This document shows positions 44,390-54,900 of a stretch of 64,000 nt of DNA, piece after piece. Both the position numbers and the translations under genes were made by a program. Below the pieces are notes generated by a model that was not told the origin of the DNA, ran no database searches, and worked only from the letters and a program-made list of their open reading frames with translations. Source of the stretch: Selaginella moellendorffii (Eukaryota > Streptophyta > Lycopodiopsida > Selaginellales > Selaginellaceae); contig NW_003314354.1 of the NCBI RefSeq assembly GCF_000143415.4, positions 455,905 to 519,904 on the forward strand, given 5' to 3'. Position 1 is the first letter of the stretch, and each line of letters begins with the position of its first letter.

Positions 44390-46566
44390 ATGGCCGCCTG
44401 GATTATTGGGATGCTGGCGATCGCGGGATTCTTGCAGATTTCCAGCACCGCGCAGCTCAATCTCTCCAGCAACATCGAAATTCTGGGGTTTCTTGATGGC
44501 CAGGGCTCGGTCGCGATCGAGGGACTGATAGGGATTGGGAAGGAGGAGAGCGTTGCTGTGGCGGAGGTGGAGGAGGAGATTATCTCGTCGCGGCTCCCAC
44601 AGAATTCTACTTCCGACAATTCAAGGCTCAGGGACTTGAGGCGCTCGATTTCTTCCCAAGCCTGCAAGTCGATCCCAACGGATTCAATCCCTTGCCAGAT
44701 CGAGGATGAGTCTAATTCCTCCAGCTGCGAGCGCCGGCGCATTGAAAATCCCTGTCTCGTTCCGCTGCCACGGGGATACACGCGCCCGGATGCCTGGCCT
44801 TCTTGCGTCCACAAGGTTCGCGCCGCTTGCGATTCCTTCCCTCCAAGCGAAGAGGAATTCTAGGGTTTGATCCTTTCGATTTGATGCCAGGCAAGGGCGG
44901 AGAACATCGGCAATGGCGATCTTGCGCGCTCGACCGCCGCTGCGATCCAAATGCACGGCACCAAAATCTCGTTTCGATCTGCCGAACTGGACGCCGCCAG
45001 GAAATATGTCGATGAGCTCCTCCAGGTAGTAGTGACATTCTTGAGATGTACAGAAGAACTCTTGCTTTCTACAGTCGCTACCAGGATTTGAGCCCCGGTT
45101 GGCCCTGAATCTAGAGGCCGGTGTGGGGAGCTTGAGCGTGGAGTTTGATAGACATGGAATTTTGGCGCTTTCTATCGCATCGAAGAAATCGAGAGCCGAT
45201 GCCATCCAGCTTGTTCTCGAGAGAGGCTTTCCCGGAATGGTCCAGAGTTTTGCCAGAGAAAGACTTCCATATCCAAGCGAAGCCTTTGATCTCATCCATT
45301 GTGGGAGCTGTAGTACTTCTTGGGCCAGGAAGAGTGAGTGAGCATTGGATGTCTAAGCAATTGACAAACTGGTTTCTTGCTTGCAGGAGCGTTGCATCTT
45401 TTCGAAGCTGATCGAATTTTGCGACGAGGTGGTTTTTTCGTTTGGAGCAATACAGGAAAAGAAAAACTATGGAACGGTTAGTCTTTTTCAGTTTTCTTTT
45501 CATCTTGATGTTCTTGATTGATAGAAGCTTTCTCTGCATTTGGCAGATATGTTGAAAGCAGCAGTTTCGATGTGTTGGATCCTGGCTTCGAGAAAGAACA
45601 AAGTTGCTATTTGGCAGAAGCCCGCGAACAATTCCTGTTATCAGCTACAAAACCACTCGGTGTTTTGTGATCCTGGAAGTCCACCACCTGATGATACTTG
45701 GTAAAATACTCGCGAAGGGTATGTGATAAGCTGTTGGACTCACACTCAGGTTTTATGCTTTTCGCTGTCAGGGGCATTCCATTGCAAGCTTGTATATCCG
45801 GTCCTTCAAAACTAGCAGCAGCAAGTGAAAGACGCAGCTGGCCAACGCGATTGCTAAATGCGATGCGCCTCAAGACCATCCTTTCTTACAACAGCTTGAA
45901 GTTGGCCACAGTGGAGGCGTATGAAGCTGACCTGAACTACTGGAAAATGCTGACGGATTTTTACTTGACATCTTTGGGTCCATCAAGGATTCGGGAGATT
46001 CGCAACGTTCTCGATACAAACGCTGGATATGGCGGGTAAGAGAGAGGCTTCTTGCATTTTGGAAGCTGATAAAGCTTGGAGATTGTTACGCAGGTTTGCT
46101 GCTGCATTGGCATCACGAAATCCTGCTCTGTCATGGTGGGTGCTCAACGTTTCTCCGGTGGACAATCCTCACAACCACCTCGCAAACATATTTGATCGAG
46201 GACTGCTGGGAGTTTATCACGATTGGTGCAAAGCTCTGCCCATGTATCCACGCTCCTTCGACTTGGTGCATGCTTCTCGACTCTTCTCCGCCAAGCACAA
46301 GTAAGCCCCTTGTGATAGTTTTGATTTCCGTAGTTTGCTAATCGCTGATCTGGTGCAGTTGCTCAATGGTTGTCATCCTTCTCGAGATCGATAGATTGCT
46401 AAGGCCTGGAGGTTTTGCGATATTTCGAGATGACATAGGGACGCTGCTAGAGGTGAAGAGCATTGCCAACGCTTTGCATTGGAAGACAACGATTCAGGAC
46501 ACTGATAGTGGACCTCAGGGCAAAGATAAAGTCATGCATTCCCAAAAGACTTCCTGGCAACCATAG
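44390..46566 (+). CDS. DUF248-type putative methyltransferase
   Basis: Eight exons (44390-44815, 44891-45025, 45075-45333, 45387-45476, 45547-45700, 45772-46035, 46094-46300, 46359-46566), 580 aa. An N-terminal hydrophobic anchor (AAWIIGMLAIAGFLQISS) suggests a type II Golgi membrane protein. Family marks: CLVPLPRGYTRPDAWPSC (about residues 120-137), FDLIHCGSC, HLFEADRILRRGGFFVWS, NNSCYQLQNHSVFCDPGSPP, RNVLDTNAGYGGFAAAL, FDLVHASRLFS, LLEIDRLLRPGGFAIFRD. These are the two Rossmann-like half-motifs and closing motif of plant QUA2/TSD2-like proteins linked to pectin methylation. The usual FPGGGT segment is weak here and replaced by a diverged exon 2, so activity is uncertain. Relics of its 5' and 3' ends lie nearby. 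Confidence 0.85.
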
Positions 46567-46794
46567 TGAGGCGAGAGAACTGTGTATTTTGTTTCCGAAT
46601 TTAAGAGCACGTCTTCCATTCAGTTTCAACGTTGATGGTTTCATAAGGTGATTCATGCTGAGAATATTCTTTATTTCTAGTCAGTTCAACTGTCTGTACT
46701 TGCCGTCGCCCACTTCACGCCCATTTCATTTGGTCAGTAAGATGCAACGCTCTGGATGATCGCCCGGGTGCAGCGCCATCAGAGAAAATATGTA

Positions 46795-46960
46795 GCTCCG
46801 ATACCATGTTGGAATGAGGAAGTGTGGACAATGTGTCTATTATGGATCCATTGTCCATGTTTCCTCATTCCTTCATGGCATCATAGCTGCATATGTGCTT
46901 TGATTGGCTAGTTGTTTCCCACCTGGTCTAGTTATAATGCAAATGGAACGGTTCTAGTTC
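46795..46960 (-). mobile_element. Copia-like PBS and LTR-end remnant
   Basis: On the minus strand, 46806-46795 reads TGGTATCGGAGC, a one-mismatch match to the initiator-Met tRNA primer-binding site typical of copia elements (TGGTATCAGAGC). It directly follows an LTR-like end ...CCAACA. The first LTR bases (46811-46880) hold an inverted repeat: GGAATGAGGAAGTGTGGACA against a matching arm ending near 46875. The other LTR end was not identified, so the right limit is arbitrary. Confidence 0.5.
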
Positions 46961-47093
46961 ATGGAAAAGGATCTGTGGGACAAAGTTTCCAGAAGATAAG
47001 GGAGAACAACACAGGGGAAGGATCTCCTTGTGAAAAGTAGCATCTGACATTTTGGAGGCGCCAACCACGGCGACGACACAGTGAGGACCTACG

Positions 47094-47282
47094 GTGTACA
47101 AGACGATCTTGGTCTTCAGTGCTACACCAAGGGAATACATGCAGGAAATCGTGAGCAAGAAAGTGGATCCAAGTGGCAGTCTTGTGGCAGGCTTCTATTC
47201 CGCAGAGGACATGGAGTGGATGCAGAGTCCAGCAAGCCGGGACAGGATTAAGGACTTGAGGACTGGACAAGGGCTTGAATAA
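47094..47282 (+). pseudogene. Unidentified ORF between methyltransferase and VPS34
   Basis: Sixty-three codons starting MYKTILVFSATPREYMQEIV with a soluble-protein look (KKVDPSGSLVAGFYSAEDM). The sequence around it (about 46960-47420) has gene-like GC content but no long frame. Family not recognised. It may be gene debris between two duplicated methyltransferase ends. Confidence 0.25.
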
Positions 47283-47429
47283 GCTTGTGTGGCTGATGAC
47301 ACTCCAAGCTTGTATCCCTACAATCCATCCCATGAGCGGGATCGCGGTGTCACCTTTCATGGGTGATCCTGGTGACTAGGAGCTGCAGGAACTTGCTAAG
47401 TGTCGGGATGTGGTTGATGCTCTTCGCAT

Positions 47430-47550
47430 CAGGACACTGATAACGTCGGGGCAAAGATAAAGTCATGCACACCTCTATAGTAAAGCGAGATCGTTTTGAA
47501 AGAATTGTGTATTTTGTTAACACGTCTTACAAGTGGCATGGTTTCATACT
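47430..47550 (+). pseudogene. Relic of the methyltransferase last exon
   Basis: Matches 46495-46650: CAGGACACTGATA, GGCAAAGATAAAGTCATGCA, the stop-region phrase, GAATTGTGTATTTTGTT, AACACGTCTT, CATGGTTTCATA. Its right end overlaps the minus-strand stop codon of VPS34 (47544-47546). Confidence 0.75.
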
Positions 47551-50500
47551 TTTCCATATCGCCAGTATTGTGCCCAGCGATGCATTGTATCCACCACTTG
47601 AGGAAAAAGAGCATTAACACTCTCGTTTATCAGTAATTGGAAAAACTGGATAGCTTCCTCGTCGTCCAAAGATAATTGGAATTTTTCTTGCAACTACAAG
47701 CAAAACACGGCACGATTACTGCTGCTGACATACAAGCAAAACTTACCTTCAAGATTGCAACTTCGGAATTTGACATTAAATAGAAGAGGTTCAGTATTAA
47801 GTTGCTGGACTTCCTCAGAATGTTGAATGCCTCACAGCAGTATAGCTTAAACTTCCCGTAGTATTCACTGTAAACGACATGGATAAATTGGTTTGAAAAA
47901 GGACAAATCCCGTTACCTGTTAATACCTCCCATGGCGTCGACCATTTCTTTACACAGCTTCATAGGTGGAGGGAAAGGCTTTGGATCCTTGCCAAGAATG
48001 AAGCCAAAATCTACATGAAATAATCGTCCATCGTCTCTGATCAGTAAGTTTTCCAAGTGCCTGTAGATGGAGAAGCTTCAAACCCGTTAACAAGCACTAA
48101 CAAGAATGCTTGCCTGTCTCCCACACCCAAAATGTACGTTATAACACAATATCCAGCGCAGCTCTTCACAAAAGTTTCGAGACATGGTGCGCTGATCCCG
48201 AATTGACCCTCTGGATCGGGATGGCATTGTCGAAAGTAGTTGATGATAGACCTGTGACGGACCAAAATCTGCAACAATAATTAACGCCTGAAAAGAAGAA
48301 GAAGGAAAAAAAAAAACAACAAAAACAAAACAAAACATACCGTTTGCAAATTCTTTGATCCTGTCACGAACTCGAGCAATCCCTCGTCCTTGTTGGTAGC
48401 AAGAACCCTGTAAGGCGTGAGCTGCAGATCAAGGTTCTCCACTTTCAGGAGCTGGTCCATCAGAGTGATAAGTTGGATCACCTATAACGGAGTAAGTTAC
48501 TTTCCTCGCAAAACAACGAAAAAAGAAAAGGAAAAGCTCACCAGCTGATCTTGTTGGAGATCATCACCTTTTTTGAACATGACCTTGCAGCTTCCACCAG
48601 CCACAGTTCGAAAAGTTAATACTAGTGGACTACGTGAACTCGTGAACACTGATGATTCACATGGTACGATCCCCGTGATTATAATTTTCGGATCCAAGGG
48701 GGAAGGCAGCTCCTCAAATGAGGTCAAGTCGCTAAGCAGTTGACGAAGCTTCTCGTCCTTGTCAGCAACATCCTTGACAGCCGTGGCAATACTGCAGAGC
48801 TTAGAAACAAGCTCAGTTTGACGGTGAAGCTGGTCCAGCAGCGGCTTTCCGCTATAATCCATAGGCTTCTCCTGAAACAAAATTTATAGCAGAAGGAAAT
48901 CGATATAACATGCACACACCTTCAACATCTGTGTCTCAAACAAGTCGTGCACGGAAAAAAATCTCTTCGTTTTGTTTGAGGGTTCTGTCGCTTTGGCGAG
49001 TTCCTTCATCACATACCAATGAAAAGAATTAGCCAGGTCTGGGATTTGCACCGCTGTAGGAAGGTTGTTTGTCAGACCAGCCAGACTTGGTAGCACAAGA
49101 ATCGGCTTACCTTTCTCTACCAAAAAATAAGCAAGCGGGGACTTGTCACATCGTTCAAACTGAAGAGCTTGTACTAGCTGCAACCAGTAGCACTGCAGCT
49201 CCTCCGCCGTTGTTTTCTTCCTCAAGGCCTCAACTGCATATGCTCGTACCTGGAATGCACCTAACGTGGTAAGGATAAAAGAAACTGCTGTGGGACTAGT
49301 ACCTCCTCACTCTCAAAATCAGCAGATAAGAGCTCCAGAGCATCTGGAATATCAACAGGTTCCCACTTATGCATCAATTCCGTCGCTTGCTTTGCTTCCT
49401 GCACAAATAAAGAAGTAATTAGGAGAAAAAACTCCAGAGTACACCACCTGTGCGTCATTCCAATCAACGCATCGAAGAAACTTTGTAAGCGCCTTTTTGT
49501 CGGTCGACAAGTAGAAACGAAATTTCCACAGTAACATTTTGTCATCGCTAGTCAGCTTTTGCGTGGGAGGAGAATTACACACTTGCATGAGTACTCTGCA
49601 AAAACATAATGTCTGAAAGAAACACCAATGACGAACTGTAGCGCACCTCTTTTCTTTGGAGCTTGGTTTCAAGTCCGGGTCAATGACAAGTCTTGAAATA
49701 CTTCGAGCCAGTTTGAAGTGCTTGACCTCACAGGGATTTTCACGACCAATCTCGGTATCCCATAGTGCACACAAAGTTCTAGAAGTCGGTGGCTGAGAAA
49801 GTAAAGCTTCAGCTCGTTCCTGGAACAATTGTAAGTTAGAAGGGAGAAAAGCGGAAACACGAGGTAAAACCTGGTACTCGACGGCGTGTCCGAATGACCA
49901 CAACTTCACTGTCAAAAAAATATGAGTGCTGCTCTTTTTCTGCTCTGCCATGATCTTGTCGATAGCTTTCAAAGCCGAGTTGTCCAGCCAGTCAATGTGT
50001 TCGATGTCTCCTCTTTCATACTTCGAAAGGAGCTTGTCAAGACGTTCCCCTTCCCCTCTCTCACCTTCCGGCACCTGAGAATACTTCGTTTGGCCAGTAA
50101 GTGATCTAAGCACGTAAATACCTTGCCAGGCGTGGTGCTTACAGCGGAACCATCGGCAACACGCCCTCGCCAAAGCCTGAGCCTCTGCTTTCCAGTTTTA
50201 AGCTGCCCCTTACTGTTAAATAGCCTAAGAGTTGAACCACCTACGGCGATTTCTTGCAATGGGTTCGATACATCCCACACCTGTAAACAAATGAATGGTC
50301 ACAAAAACGACACAAAGCGGAAAACACTACACTTAACAGTGAAAGCTAGCTGCGCATTCAAAGACAAATCTCTGTACTTTCCAGTAAGTGTGATCGCCTC
50401 GTTCCATTTATAAGGCTTTTCGATTGCCAATCTTCATGGGAATAAAAAAAATTAAAAAATTTACCAAGAGAGGTCTACGTAGATTTAACCATACCCAGTT

Positions 50501-50718
50501 CTTGTGACGAGGCCAAAAGGCGATCCATCAATGTAGAGCGCGCATTCCACATAGAGCGCAGGAGAGAGATCTTCTGCAGTGGAAGAAAAGAGTATATAAA
50601 CAATAAAATTTTCCCTTGTACCTTGAGAGCTTGGACGCGAGCGCAAATCTCCCTGCAAGGACTCTACAAGAGCTGTTACCGGAAAATTGATGTCCGAGGA
50701 GAGGAACACTTGATCCAT
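47544..50718 (-). CDS. VPS34: Class III phosphatidylinositol 3-kinase VPS34
   Basis: Sixteen exons on the minus strand, 787 aa, near the plant VPS34 length. N-terminal C2 region ([36 protein letters not shown]), accessory helical domain ([48 protein letters not shown]), then kinase ([20 protein letters not shown], catalytic loop [30 protein letters not shown], tail [16 protein letters not shown]). It makes PI3P for autophagy and endosomal sorting. Exons high to low: 50718-50622, 50573-50495, 50431-50338, 50280-50122, 50074-49871, 49819-49647, 49595-49448, 49398-49303, 49249-49111, 49053-48920, 48871-48542, 48481-48341, 48268-48114, 48060-47917, 47867-47747, 47693-47544. The intron after exon 13 is GC-AG. 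Four extra residues (YGKV) follow the usual YWR end, read from duplicated DNA. Confidence 0.94.
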
Positions 50719-50771
50719 TCGTTCCCCTTCTGCTAAGAAGCCCTAAGCCCTAGGTAATAATGGAGGGAAGT

Positions 50772-51203
50772 TCAAGCGACTAAGGCCAAGGGCCGTCGCT
50801 TGCGTGAGGAGGGGCAGCCAACAGACTTGTCCTTGTTCTGTGACGATGATCTTGGCTGCCTCCCGGAATTGGCACTGCTTCTTCTCTTGCTGGGCGGAGG
50901 AAAATCTTCCCAAACAAAGAATTCTGTCGAATCCATCGTTTTGGCCCCAACTTCTGGAGCAGCGTAGTGCTGCGCGCGTGGTCCCTGCAGAGAATCGAGC
51001 TTCACCTGTTCTAATTTCTCCGCAACTACATCCTGATTGCTCTCACTCTCATCTTGTAGCGGCTGTCGATCCTGCTGCTGCTCGGGACCTAATTCTACCT
51101 CACCGCCGAGCTCCTCGGGATGGCACACAAGCTCTAGAAGCTCCGCCTTGCGGACAATCTCCTCGATTCTCCACCCGATCTCCCAGAGCTGCTGCTGCGC
51201 CAT
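50772..51203 (-). CDS. Small Gln/Glu-rich protein, function unknown
   Basis: Uninterrupted 143-aa frame starting MAQQQLWEIGWRIEEIVRKA. The N-terminus looks helical, followed by a Gln/Glu-rich stretch, then FFVWEDFPPPSKRR and a basic C-terminus (SSRKRRPLALVA) that could be a nuclear signal. An AACCCTAAAA telo-box-like motif lies 12-20 bp before the ATG. The stop is only 53 bp from the VPS34 start on the same strand, so the two may share a transcript or the VPS34 promoter lies within this gene. Family not recognised. Confidence 0.6.
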   Translation of the reverse strand: MAQQQLWEIGWRIEEIVRKAELLELVCHPEELGGEVELGPEQQQDRQPLQDESESNQDVVAEKLEQVKLDSLQGPRAQHYAAPEVGAKTMDSTEFFVWEDFPPPSKRRSSANSGRQPRSSSQNKDKSVGCPSSRKRRPLALVA

Positions 51204-52044
51204 TGCTCTCTCGCCAGAACCCTAAAAGCGTTTCCCGCTCTACGCTTTAATTTTAAAATTTAAGCCCGTTAGAAGTGCCGACGTGGCATATTCTAAAAAT
51301 CATCCAACGGTCTGTAACCCTGCAAATTTCTAGTATCTCTGAGCCCAACTAGTGCCCCAGTGCGCTCTCGTAGTCTCCCTGACAAAAGAACGTGTCGCCT
51401 TGGGCCTAGAAACAAGAAAAGTTCTCAGAGCACTCACAAACAACTAGACCAAAGATCGAAAGATTCATCAATTCCAACACACACATGAGCACTATGAGTT
51501 TATAGGATGATAACTGCATTGAAATATGTTCTAATCTAAAATTTATTCACTGATATCCTCTCATGAACTTGAAGATCTCAAGCTCTCCCCGCATTTGTGA
51601 AGAAGAAGTAAAAACCCTAGGATAACAGGCACAATTTCTGCCAAGGTTAAGAAAATCATGTACGAATTCATTTATTTAAATATAATTTGTGTACATAAAG
51701 GCATAATATAAAATTTTATATGATTTACTGCTTATAAACTAATTTTTAGAAAAAACTACTCACAAAATCTTAAAAACCGCTCATTAAACTTATCCTAAGT
51801 CAGTCCATTTATGGCTCAATATCCGTTTGTTTATGGCCCAATTTTTTGTCCATCGATGGCCCTAATATTGTCCATTTGTTGCTGTGAGGAGGAGTGAGGG
51901 CAGTGTGGGCAACAACATTCTCTAGGTAACTATAAGCATGCCCAGAGATATTAGAGTGAAAACAAGCAAATTCATTACTTTTGTTTTTGGTGTTTGCTTA
52001 TTAGAGATTCCAGGACTTCATTCTTTCTCTTATTTTTTTTTTTC
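51204..52044. other. Gene-free stretch
   Basis: AT-rich, becoming pyrimidine-rich after about 52020. Tandem-like phrases around TTTATGGCCC / CATCGATGGCCC recur at about 51808-51870. No gene or RNA could be supported. Confidence 0.45.
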
Positions 52045-52593
52045 TCATTGCTTCCTCTTCTTTCTCCTTTTTTTTTTCAAGGCTTCCAATTTTTTCTTCT
52101 CTATCGCTTCAACTTTTCTAGCTGCTATTTCTTCCCTCTCCTTTTTCTTGATGGCTGTTGCTTCTTTCTTTTTTATTGTTGTTTCTTCTCTTTCCTTTTT
52201 CCTTGAAGCCCTTTCAATTGCTTCCAATTTTTTCTGCTTCTCATGTGCTTCTTTTGCAGTGGCAATTGCTTTAACCACACTAGTGAATTCTAGACTTGTT
52301 AAAATAGTTCCAACACTAGCTTGCAACACTAGTCCAAGTCGAAGACAACTTTGCACCCCTAAAAATAATTTTGCATGTAAGTATGCCACCTTGTTGTTTT
52401 CTGATTGCCATCCAGGCACATCCATGTGTTGCTCATGCTGCTCAACTTGATGCTCTAGCGAAGCTCCTGGGAAACAAAGTTGTAAGTGAATGAGAATTGA
52501 GTAGTGCTTTTTACCTAGTTGCTCAAGTTGTCTAGGAAGTTCAGGATGCTCAAGCTGGTCACAATCACTGCTTGCTTGTTGCTCAGGCTGCAT
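52045..52593 (-). pseudogene. Lys/Glu-rich coiled-coil ORF, probably transposase tail
   Basis: A 182-codon minus-strand frame: Gln/Glu/His-rich start ([15 protein letters not shown]), a middle with LGLVLQASVGTILTSLEF, then a long Lys/Glu coiled coil (KKKEREEIAARKVEAIEKKK). An in-frame stop lies four codons before the ATG and similar QPEQ-type sequence continues upstream, so the frame is the remainder of a longer protein. It lies on the same strand and just downstream of the pogo-like transposase, with only the solo LTR between, so it may be that element's C-terminal tail. This link is inference. Confidence 0.4.
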
Positions 52594-52717
52594 TGGATGC
52601 TATAGATGGACCTCAGCCTGCACTAAATCCTCATGCTGTTCAGGCTTCACTAGATTCCTAGTTCATGATTGAGGTGGCTGCCAATCTCTGGTCTCCCAGT
52701 TCCAAAGTGTTTTTGAA

Positions 52718-52722
52718 GTCTG
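52718..52722. repeat. Target-site duplication GTCTG (left)
   Basis: GTCTG directly before the LTR start; identical to 53828-53832. Confidence 0.85.
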
Positions 52723-53827
52723 TGTAAGGAACCGACTCCCCGAGATGTCGTAGGCTAAAGGATCCCCAAAAGCTTGACCGAAATGACAAAGAGTTCATCG
52801 GATGGGACCAAGTCGAGGATCGAGTCCAAGACCGACTCTAGGACCGAGTTCGAGTCCGAGTTCGAGACCGAGTTCGAGACGGAGTCCGAGATCCGAAATC
52901 AGGTCCGAGACTGAGTCCGAGGTCGAGTCCGAGGTCGGGTCCGAGATCGGGTCCGAGATCGAGTCCGAAATCGAGTCCGAGACCGAATCCGAAGTCGGAT
53001 CCGAAATCGGGTCCGAGATCGAGCCAAAGACTAAGTCCAAATACTAATACGGGTCAAGGGGTGAAAGCCCAAAGCGTGCGTCTCCAGAGGGGGGGGGGGG
53101 GGGCTGCAGGGGGTTCCAAAAGTATAGTAGGGATAGTGAGGTCCAGGAACCAGTTTTGAAGGGACTCTCCAATTGGGCTTCCAAACCGACTTGAGGTTGA
53201 AACTGGGACCGAGGGGCCTTGGGTGGGAGTGAGCATGGACTTGGCTGGTGCCGGAGGGGCCATCCAAGGAAGTGCTCAAGAGCAGCTCCCACTCCCGAAA
53301 GGGAAACCGACTGCAGTGCTCTCGGCTCAGGTGGAGTGGTGCCCCACTTGAGTACCTTGTGGCTCATTGGTCCTCGCCCTTCCGGGGGCTTGGGCCTTCC
53401 CTTCGGGATGGAAGAGGGGGGGTAGAGGTACCCATACCGGGCCGTTAGGCCACGGTGTTTCGCCCCGACGTCCCGAAGCAAGTGCTGCACCCAAGGCTTG
53501 GGATTTAGAGGGTCCCATGATCAAGTCTTGTGGTACCAAGGGGTGTTAGGAATCTAGAGGCTTGGTGTGCTTGGCTGCTTGTGCCTGCGGGGAGTGTAGC
53601 CGAACCTTAAGTCCAGTCTAACCCGGGGAGGGGGATTGGGAGAGATTTGGGAATCCATAAATGGATGGCTAACACTCCGTTGCTCGTGCAGTGAGTAGCT
53701 GAAACCAAGTAGTAGCTGGTACCATAGGCGAGAACCTTGGCGAGGGAACTTAGCACAAGCCAAGGCAGAGTTGGTCGGATAGACGAGGTAAGCTGGCAAA
53801 TTGGAAAGGAAAAATTTGTGGCTTACA
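52723..53827 (+). mobile_element. Solo LTR of the hexamer-rich retrotransposon family
   Basis: Begins TGTAAGG and ends GCTTACA, so its ends form the 6-bp inverted repeat TGTAAG/CTTACA. It is flanked on both sides by the identical 5-bp duplication GTCTG. Length 1105 bp with no internal genes, so it is a solo LTR left by LTR-LTR recombination. It shares the GAGTCC hexamer zone and downstream blocks with the LTR ending at 3833 but is shorter and diverged. A run of 16 G sits at about 53088-53103. Plus orientation is by analogy with the other LTR. Confidence 0.9.
52810..53040 (+). repeat. Degenerate GAGTCC hexamer run in solo LTR
   Basis: Imperfect hexamers of the GAGTCC, GAGTTC, GAGATC type; orthologous in position to the much longer run at 2219-2830. 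Confidence 0.8.
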
Positions 53828-53832
53828 GTCTG
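53828..53832. repeat. Target-site duplication GTCTG (right)
   Basis: GTCTG directly after the LTR end; identical to 52718-52722. Confidence 0.85.
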
Positions 53833-53989
53833 CTTCGAAGTCGTCGAGAGATATTACATGGAGTGTACTTGGACCAAAGTGAGTGTCTATAGCATTCTTG
53901 TTCAACGGCCATAAACCACTTACTCTAAAACTGGACTAGATGTTTGCAGGTGTCAAAGCCATAGCCATGGCTCTACTGGATAACTATGT

Positions 53990-54900
53990 GAGATCTCAAC
54001 AATTGACTTCGTGTCCTAGATGTCCAAGAGTGTGTTCGTCCATGCCAAAACATGCAATGTTTAACAACTGCATGTGGTGAGAAGTATATGCTAGAAGAAG
54101 AATCACGTCCACACATAACATTCTTGAACCTTTGTGACATGGGATCCGTGGCCATCAACAATGAGAGCATGGCGGTTTGTAGGCGAGCATCCACCAGGTA
54201 CTGATTTCACAAAGTGTTCAAGCCACTATGGCCACAAGTCTGTCATCCAAGCTTTCTTGCTGATGGCAAATGCAGCTCCAACTTCACAATTTGCAATCCA
54301 ATTTTGCATCCTCTACTCACCTTTGAAGATATAAAAGCTAGGTATTCATCCACCTACTACATTTATGGCCACTAGAACAATCATGTGCTTTGTGTGTTGT
54401 TTGGGACGATTTGGCGAACAGCTAACACTTTGACACCTCTAGAACAATTAGCCCGAACACTAGTTTCATCAGCATTCCAAATGTGATTTGCCTCATAGTA
54501 GTTTCCAATGTAAGTTGCTTCCAAGTTTTTGTAGAATTGTGCCACAACTACTTGATTCAAGGACTTTGCTCATTACAGCTCCAAAGCTTTAACAACTTTG
54601 CTACTAATCTCTAGATGTCTTTTCATAAAACCTTTGCACCATTTTTGACTTATCCAAGTAGTTACTCTACTAGCAACTAACAACTTTGCTGCATTTTTCA
54701 GTTGATTGAAAGTGAGTGGATAACTGATTTTAACTTGAGCTTTCACCATAGATGCAATCACAAAGTCGTCCAAGGTACATTGAATTCTTGAGCAACTTTT
54801 CTTTTAGACATGCCACACTCTTCCACCTCATGTATAGCCTTCTTTATTGATTCTTCATTCCATGTTCTAATCGCATGCTTTTGGCTACATGCTTTGGCTG
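53990..54900 (-). pseudogene. Pogo/Tigger-like DDE transposase relic
   Basis: Minus-strand pieces in transposase order. About 54880-54775: RTWNEESIKKAIHEVEECGM then SKRKVAQEFNVPWTTL, a psq-type helix-turn-helix. 54773-54573: second HTH (Tc5/CENP-B type) ending WISQKWCKGFMKRHLEIS. About 54500-54400: IWNADETSVRA, the first catalytic Asp region of DDE_1. About 54190-54140: HALIVDGHGSHVT, the second Asp region. Stops and frame changes separate the pieces, so it is inactive. Terminal inverted repeats were not found. Confidence 0.75.

Noticed and set aside
52795-53047. 81-aa repetitive frames on both strands in the solo LTR
   Set aside because: Hexamer-array artefacts, as in the larger LTR.
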